Assembly: GCA_015680685.1 (NCBI GenBank)
Contig: MNCI01001040.1
Coordinates: forward strand, 372,285-436,284
Length of the DNA stretch: 64,000 nucleotides
Reading direction: 5' to 3'
Origin: Gnetum montanum
Taxonomy: Eukaryota > Streptophyta > Gnetopsida > Gnetales > Gnetaceae
Shown: positions 57,240 through 64,000 of the stretch, in pieces
Layout of the letters: each line of letters starts with the position of its first letter
How positions within the stretch are numbered: position 1 is the stretch's first letter
Made by a program: the position numbers and the translations under genes
The notes under the pieces: generated by a model
The model's database searches: none
Seen by the model: only the letters and a program-made list of their open reading frames with translations
Told to the model about the DNA's origin: nothing

Positions 57240-58039
57240 TAACATTAAAGTTTTGAGTACCCTTTCTATTAGTTAGTTAGTTACACCTTGGCTAAGGTCT
57301 GACCATGGTAGATTGATTATTTTATTAATTATTTATTATAATTATCACTGAAGCTTGTTTAAAAGGTTTAACTCTTGTACTTTAGTATTTAATAGTTGAT
57401 TTTTCAATTAAACCTTTGTGGGAGTTAGAAAAATTTACAAAAAAAAAATTGGAAAAAATGGTAAATTTGTGACCCCCATGATGAAGAGCTTGCCTCTAGT
57501 AGTTGTAGGGTTGAAGAATGTAGTGATTTGGATAAATAGTTTGTAAGTTATGGGCTCTGGGAGGTTCTGGGCTCTAAAAATTTGAAAAACTCCTATGGCA
57601 TTTGTGAGAAAATATAAAATTTTCTAAGTGGGATGGCATCTATTTATACTATTTTTTTCTTACATCAATGAGGCCCCATATATGAGGCCTTGTATATGGG
57701 TTAGCTCCATCAACAAGGCCCCTTATACAAGGCCCATTGGTAAAAATTTTCAAACATCAATATCTCAAAAAATATAATGAATTTTTCAATGAAATTGGGG
57801 TCTATGGAACCTCAAAAAATCTAAGAATATGATGAAATCATTGAAGGGGATCTTTGAAAGCTTAAAAATTAAAAAATTTTATGGATAATGTATTTAATGA
57901 AAAAAATTTGTGAAGGAACACATGTGTGATGCAAAAGATGGATGTATGAAAGATTCGATTTGCAAAAATGTAGAAGGATAAGGTGCTTAATGAACCTGGC
58001 CAAGAGATATGCAAGTGGATCCTTCCCATAGTAGGCACA
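57240..58039 (-). mobile_element. 3' LTR of Athila-like element F (end uncertain)
   Basis: Starts TGTGCCTACTATGGG right after a polypurine tract on the minus strand. Contains TATA (AGTATAAATAGATG, near 57,641-57,652) and GGCCTCATATATGGGGCC-type repeats. The 3' boundary is not resolved. The right-hand 5' LTR would lie beyond the window. Confidence 0.55.
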
Positions 58040-58058
58040 TGCCTTTTTTCCCTTTTCA
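58040..58058 (-). other. Polypurine tract of element F
   Basis: Minus strand AAAAGGGAAAAAAGGC, immediately before the TG of the LTR. Confidence 0.6.
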
Positions 58059-59289
58059 TAACCTCAACCTAAGGATTCTGTAGGCCCCATAGGTGACTAA
58101 TGGTCAATAGAAGTTGAGAACCAAAACTTGAAAGATTCTACCTAAGAATTCAAATACATCAAACAAAGACATAGAATCAAGAACATGGATACCACTAGTA
58201 AGGTAAATTATGGTTAGCATAGATGGATAATAGAGAAGGTGGAATGGAATTCCAACTAAGGTCATAAGAAGTTCCCTATGGATTTTATGTTTAAAATGAT
58301 CAAAAAAGATCCATCCTTAGTCCAAACTAAAACCAACCTCCTTCAGTGACTTTGGATCACAACTCCAAGACCAATCCACCCCCTCATGATACAAGAGTGC
58401 TCCCATACAACAACCATTAATTCATAAAGAGAAGAAAAAAGAAGTAGAAAGTGAGATAGGACCTTAGTTAGAGGGGACCTTTAGGCATGGGTGTAGGTCT
58501 TTCTAGTCTCATAACCAGTGCTTGTAGCCTGCTTATTTGTCTAAGGGGTATGCTTTGAATTTCCATCATGTTTTTTTCTTTTTTATATTTTTTATATTGT
58601 TTATTTTTTTTCTTTTTAGGATTTTTGAATGGGAACCACACCATGCAAAGACTTTATTTAACTTCCTATTAGTGGTTGGAATGGAATGTTAAGAACTCCA
58701 TGAAAAACACTCAAGCACTCAAGTAAATAGAAGAGTACAAAGAGTACTAAGTTCCCATGAAGTCACACCCTATTCAAACCTTTGAATCTTTTCCAATTTC
58801 AAAAATTACCGAGGTCATAAATTTATTAAAAATTTCTTTAATGAAAGGGACCTCAAACTTCCAAAACAAGGAAAACCATAGAGTTTGTGAACTCATTACC
58901 TGTTCCATGAAGAAGAGACCATGACTGAGTCATCGATACAAAAATTCACAAATAGAAACCAGATGTTAACAAACCAAAAACATAAAGCACAAACCACCAT
59001 TAGTAATAGTTATAGCACCACTATGTCCTATTGGAAATAAAGCACTTTTATTAGCAAAAATTTGAAAATCACACAAACAAAACAAAGTAAAATACATAAG
59101 AAATTGTAAAATATCCAATAAATATTTAAACATACTAATGATTGTGTAAAATAAAAAATGATGTAAAAAAAACTTTTGAAAATCAAAAAGTTGTAAAATA
59201 AATAAATTGCAAAATCAAAAACATGAAAAAACCAAAAACAAAAAAACTGAGAAGCCATATGAATGATTAGCATGGATGGCCATCTCCTC
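58059..59289 (-). other. 3' UTR of element F; no gene seen
   Basis: AT-rich sequence between the pol end and the polypurine tract. ORFs such as 59,028-59,273 are composed almost entirely of Phe, Leu, Ile and Tyr from AT-rich DNA and are not convincing. Athila elements often have a long region after pol, sometimes with an env-like ORF; I see none here. Confidence 0.4.
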
Positions 59290-61720
59290 CATGACTGAGT
59301 TGAAAGGATGACATCTGAAAAATTAAACGTGTTTGTTCATCCATTGAGGTATTTGTTGCACTAGCTTGATTTGGCTCATGGAAAAGCTTCACTTGTTGTA
59401 TGTTGATCAACTACTTTTTATTTAGACTCTTAGGCTTCTATATAATCCTGGTCCCATAAGAAAAGATACCATCAATTATGTAAAGTCCTTCCCACAATGT
59501 TTGAAATTTTGTTTTCTAAGGTACACATGTGGGATTCTAGTAAAGAACCTTATCTCCTAATTGAAATTTCACTCTTTGTATTCTTTGGTTATGTTATTGT
59601 TTATTAAATGCCTTATGCACTTCATTCGAAGATAGGGCCACCAATTGATTTTCATCTAGCACATTAAGGTCGATCAATCTTTCTTTTTAGGCTAGACTTA
59701 GGTCAAAATTTAGGTCATAGGCTATTATGAGTGTACAAATCTTGAATTGAACTAAAAGTATTGGAAGTTTTCCATACACTAACTCATAGGAAGAGTAGCA
59801 AATAGGAAGTTTTCCATACACTAACTCATAGGAAGAGTAGCAAATAGGAAGTTTCCATGTTAAGAAGTAGGCCCAAAGGGCATCATTGAGTTTTGTGCTC
59901 CAATCTCTCCTATATTTAGTTATGGTTCTTGTTAAGATCTCTGTGAACTCTCGGTTAGTTACCTCTACTTGACCATTAGCTTGGGGATGATAGGGTGTTG
60001 TTAATTTATGTTCAACCCCCAAGCATTGCATCAACTTTCTAAAAGTGGCACCTCTAAAATGAGTTCCATTGTTAGAAAGAAATGCCCATGGCATCCCAAA
60101 CTTGTTTACAACATTTTTGTTATACAAATATAGCAACAGTGAATGATGTAAAATTAGTGACGACTATTTCTTATGCCCATTTGGTGTAGTAGTTCACTAC
60201 TACAATGATGTATGCATTTCTATTGGGCATGGATGTGATGAGACCCATGAAGTCTATGCTCCATATGTCAAAGAGCTCTAGTGGCTAAATCCATGGTTTA
60301 GGACCCTCCATTCGAGTAGTCATCCCAAAATCTCTTTAACAACACCCACAAGATCAAACAAATTAGTGGATGTCCCTAAATATTGTAGGCCAATAGTATC
60401 CTACCATCAAGATTTTTATGCCCATGTGTCTCCTTGCATAGTGGCCTCTACAAGGACCTTCATGAGCATCTTTGGAAAATGTACAATTGATCAACATCAA
60501 GGAAACAACAATGAACCAAGCTATTAGCACACACCTTGTAAAGGTGTCCATTGATTTCTATGAAGTACTTTGCATGATGAAGAAATTGTTGTTTCTTCCT
60601 AAAGTCTAGATATTATAGCATCTCCTAAGTAAGAAGGTAAGTCACAATGCCATCATACCATTTTGGTTCAGTAGGCACTTGGTCATTTATTACTCCTGTA
60701 AAGAGTTCATTTGGAAATTGATTAGAGAGTGGACTATCCTCCTCTTTATTATCCCATCTTAATCAAGAGAGGTGGTCATCGACCACATTCTCAATCCCTT
60801 TCTAATCTACCATTGTAAAATCAAATTCATGTATGATCATAAGCCATCATATGATATGAGGGCTCATCATTGACTTGTTCATCAAGAAGCAGATGGCACT
60901 TTGGTCTATATGCACAAATATTTTATAACCAAGCATATAGTACCTAAAATTTTCAAGAGCATACACCACTGCCATTAGTTCTTTTTCAGTTTTGGTGTAA
61001 TTCAACATTTTTTATCATCCAACTTTGTAAGTACAACTCCTAAATCATAATTAGATACATTTACCATTATGTGAAATGGTCTAGACTAGTCTAGTGCTCA
61101 TAGAATCAGAGTCTCTACAAGCTTTTCCTTTAGTAGTTGGAATGCATGTTTGCACTCCTTAGTCTAGATGAATGGAGCATCTTTCTTCATAAACTTGACC
61201 AACAACTTTGTGATCTTAGAGAAATTCTCTATGAATCATTAGTAGTAGCCACTATGTCCAAGGAATTATCAGACATCTTTTACTATCTCTAGTTAGCATG
61301 TGATTCATTAGATGATTCTTACCTTTTTAGGGTCTACCTCAATCCTTTCTTGAGTAATTCTATGCCCTAATACTATGCCTTCATGGACCATTAAATTTCT
61401 TTTCTACCAATTGAGCCTAAGGTTTTTTTCAACACATCTTTTTAATACCTACTCAAGGTTGTCTAGGGTTGACTTAAATGTAGCCCCATAGGTAAAGAAG
61501 TCATCCATGAAGACTTCTACCCTACTACCAATTTTCTTTTGGAAAATACTAAGGACCAAGCATTGAGATGTTACAATAGCATTGCACAAACTAAACAACA
61601 TCTTACAATATGCAAACATCCCCCATGAACTTGTGAATGTTGTCTTAGCCTAATCTTGCTTGAAATTATCAAGGATTTCCAACTCTTCCCAACAGGTATC
61701 ATCATCTTCGTCATTGGAGA
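59290..61720 (-). pseudogene. Athila-like pol remnant (partial RT, RNase H, integrase) of element F
   Basis: Reading leftward, RT begins abruptly near 61,660 with KTTFTSSWGMFAYCKMLFSL. The earlier RT third is missing and the preceding acidic linker abuts it, so an internal deletion is likely. The catalytic box is FMDD (61,499-61,511), in FMDDFFTYG, typical of Athila. RNase H remnants follow, then the integrase zinc-binding region (60,551-60,363: HEGPCRGHYARRHMG, GYYWPTIFRDIH). The core has DFMGLITSMP near 60,250, then LSNNGTHF at 60,085-60,060, where the second catalytic Asp is Asn, and HPQANGQVEVTNRE. The C-terminal region (NEVHKAFNK, RVKFQLGDKVLY, TLWEGLYIIDG) ends about 59,290. Confidence 0.85.
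59763..59846 (-). repeat. 42-bp exact in-frame duplication in integrase of element F
   Basis: Two identical 42-bp units. In the integrase frame they duplicate 14 residues (KLPICYSSYELVYG), just where other plant integrases have a single SPYRLVYGK-like segment. Frame is kept. Confidence 0.9.
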
Positions 61721-62149
61721 GTTGGTGATGAACTTGCTCAAGTTCATTCATGAACATAGGTGCATGTCAAGTGCTCAGTAGGTTCCATGCATAGTGTTCT
61801 ACTATTAGAGTTAGTTGTTAGCCATTAGATGCCCTCTCATTTTCTAGCTGCTACATACATGGACCTTTAAAAATCTATTTCATGTGCACGCTAATTACAT
61901 GCTTTGAGGAATGTACTTTTGATGGACCAAATTTTCTACATGCAATTGCACTTGCTATTGTTGTATGTCATGCATAGAACACATTTCTTCTCTAGCCTTC
62001 CAAATTTATTTTCCTTGAATATTTCCAAGGGAAGGTCCCTAATGCCCATTTGTGCATCAATTGTGCTTAACCATGCCCTTCCCATAATGATGGGAAAGTC
62101 ACCTTTGCATTTTTATACCTTTATCACCAAAAAAATCAATAGGATAGGA
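61721..62149 (-). other. Linker between protease and RT of element F
   Basis: Decayed polyprotein sequence with an acidic stretch (LSNDEDDDTCWEELEIL near 61,680-61,730), as found between protease and RT in Athila-type elements. Frame is broken repeatedly. Confidence 0.45.
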
Positions 62150-62518
62150 TCACCCACTAACTATGGTCACAATGTCCTCCACTAGTCTCAAAGTAATAGT
62201 GATTGTTTGATCTGCCAATTCTAAATGAATGTTTTTCTTCTTGAGAGGTAGTAGGTTCCAAGCCTTGTACATGTCATGGAAGATGGGATTGACACTAGAA
62301 CCAGAATCAAAAAGAGCCTTACATGGCTCATGTCTAGCAATTTGTAAGTAAATAAAAGGACTTCCTAGGTAATACCTTTTCATGAGAATATTGCCAACCT
62401 TGATCCAATTGGAAGCAACATGAGTAGCATTACAGTGCAAATCTAAGGTGGCACTTGGTTTGAAAGGTACTCGAATGTATTTGATGTAGAGGATGAGGGT
62501 GTTGGAGATACAAGGCAA
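62150..62518 (-). pseudogene. Retropepsin-like protease remnant of element F
   Basis: Open frame of 122 codons. The active-site motif ALFDSGSSVNPIF has its DSG triplet intact at 62,300-62,308. It is followed by LPLKKKNIHLELADQTI and the VEDIVTIVSG segment, which resemble the PTxxxLQLADRSxxxPxGxxEDV pattern of Athila proteases. The frame is open at both ends, so it is a piece of a gag-pol polyprotein rather than a separate gene. Confidence 0.8.
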
Positions 62519-62529
62519 CTAACTAGATT

Positions 62530-64000
62530 AGGTTGCTAGGATTTGGAAGGATTGTTAGATCAAAAAATTTATGTTTCCTAAATCAATTGTCTAAACCACT
62601 TGGTTGAAAAGCTGATTATGAATGTACAACCCTTGTAGCATTTTGTTGTTGTGGCTATGGAAGAATTTCACCCTGCATAGATGGAATAATAGGTAACTAG
62701 GTTAAGGGTGGAGAGATTTGTGTAGATAGATTCAAAGGATGGTAAGGATATTTTTTTTTCTCTCGAGTAGATGGTGAATGAGTTTGATAGTACTCTAGAG
62801 GGTAATAGTGATGCTGAAATGAGGCGTCGCTTGTAGAACTTCTTGGAAAAATGGGTTGCTGAACATAGTACCTGTATGGATTTGTTACCTATAAGGGTAC
62901 TATTGCCTTGGTGGTGGCATTCCCAATTATTGTAGTTTGTTCCACTATTGATATTGTTCATATGATTATGGTGGAGCTCCACTTGGATAGTAAGCCTATT
63001 TTTGCTAGTGGAACTACCTTGGATTACCTTGAGGATAAGGCAATCATCTAAGTGCTTACCTTTGTGCTAATCAAATATTCAATGCATACATCCCAAACTC
63101 TTGTAAATGTGAGAACACAAGAAAAAATCCCTTAGGATGTTCATATTAACAAATTTCATAACCAACATCATCATCAATGTCTATCTCCACAACTTCTTCT
63201 ACTACAATAGCTTTGCCCTTACCTCTTTGGTAGGCATGTTCAACTTCTTTCCATATCCTATGGTTATGATCACTATTTTTCTCTTTAGATTCTTTAGAAA
63301 TCTTCATATTATTTTGGAATTTTTTGTCCAAAGAATCCCATAATTTGTCAACCTTTGTCAAAATATTAGAAACAAATTTTTTCATGGGCAAAGTTTTCTT
63401 AGTCACCACTTCGTCAAGTGGTGACTCCTCATCACAAAATCAGACCTCTATTTTTATAATGGAAGGATTCCTATTATATTCTTCTAAACTTTTCATTTTT
63501 TCAACTCCCCCTCTTCTTTTAAAACCTATTCTATTAGCCTTTTTATTTGATGAGCTCTTAATTCGAATAATCTCCCTCTAGTTTTAAGCCAAAAAACTCT
63601 TTTGGTTTTTTCTTTAAGCCCATCTATAATGTGGTAGAGTTTTTCCCTTTGAAAATAACCATGGCTAGGGCATCAATGTAAAAGAGAATAGTATCTACCC
63701 ATGGTGGCATCCAAGGGTTCATGTATTCTGTATTTCCAACCTTGGATTTGCCTTCTCAAATTAGACACTTTGCAGTATGTTTGATATATGTCATTAAATA
63801 GCTCAAGCATTGTACTCCATTGGTGAATAGATTCCAACTCCAAGGACTAGTACTAGCTTTTAGCTTCTTTAATGAATGTTTTGAGGAATAGCTTCAATTT
63901 TTACCAATCATTTTCAATGTTTTGTAATGCACAAGCATCATGAAAAGCTTCTAGATGTGTCTATGGATCAGAGTTACATCCCGCCTCAAATCTTGGGATA
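62530..64000 (-). pseudogene. gag remnant of element F, partial at window edge
   Basis: The capsid-like domain lies at the right edge (63,990-63,620): THLEAFHDACALQNIENDW, LKLFLKTFIKEAKS-Y, SIHQWSTMLELFNDIY, VSNLRRQIQ, then RYYSLL and CPSHGYFQREKLYHIIDGLK. This is the classic Athila gag pattern ending in a CPxHG motif. Further left is a Lys/Glu-rich tail (63,409-63,146: KGKAIVVEEVVEIDIDDD) leading towards protease. The start of gag and the 5' LTR are beyond 64,000. Confidence 0.8.

Noticed and set aside
59028-59273. Phe/Leu/Tyr-rich ORF as a possible env-like protein of the Athila element
   Set aside because: Composition follows from AT-rich DNA; no signal peptide plus cysteine pattern or conserved motif could be seen.
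1-64000. A prokaryotic defence or biosynthetic system
   Set aside because: No operon structure, ribosome-binding sites or intact ORFs; the content is plant LTR retrotransposon sequence throughout.

Overview
This window looks like intergenic DNA from a large, heavily methylated plant nuclear genome, possibly a gymnosperm or another giant-genome lineage. That is inference from CpG scarcity, Ty3/gypsy (Metaviridae-type) elements about 20 kb long, and decay dominated by CAG-to-TAG and CAA-to-TAA stops. I see no intact host gene, rRNA, tRNA, CRISPR array or prokaryotic signal. Almost everything is decayed LTR retrotransposon, much of it nested.

Three copies of one unusual Ty3/gypsy family dominate. 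Element A is on the minus strand (about 1-16.8 kb; its 3' LTR runs off the left edge). Element B is on the plus strand (about 18.0-29.5 kb) and lacks gag-protease. Element C is on the minus strand (32,629-52,438) and is structurally complete: two LTRs of about 2.1 kb, primer-binding site, polypurine tract and a near-perfect 5-bp target duplication. In the sense direction the order is LTR, gag, protease, a gap of roughly 6-10 kb, then RT-RNase H-integrase, a minisatellite-rich 3' UTR and LTR. In each copy the gap holds an antisense gene with its own exons, introns and, in C, a TATA promoter. Its product joins an FCP1/NIF-like HAD-phosphatase-like N-terminal region to a domain resembling the plant putative-transposon-protein family, then an acidic linker, a coiled coil and a conserved C-terminus. 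A diverged minisatellite of about 30-45 bp with the core CTAGTTTAAGGYCNTAGTGG recurs at module boundaries: 3' UTR, upstream of RT, and between antisense gene and protease. All three copies carry a pyrimidine tract plus AG just before the RT ORF, suggesting that the gap is a large intron on the sense strand, as known on a smaller scale for Ogre elements.

Other content: an LTR of the A/B/C family at 53.4-55.8 kb followed by a truncated second one (55.8-56.9 kb); a small unrelated LTR (30.2-30.9 kb); a coiled-coil ORF remnant split by the insertion of C (52.4-53.4 kb and 31.1-32.6 kb); and an Athila-like element on the minus strand (about 57.2-64.0 kb) that leaves the right edge within gag. LTR U3 regions and the DNA upstream of the antisense gene in A carry arrays of short hairpins. 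Homopolymer runs at 17.4, 20.6 and 43.7 kb (the last two touching N) are probably assembly problems.

All protein-coding features are pseudogenes with many stops. Domain calls rest on reading translations by eye; no database search was possible.
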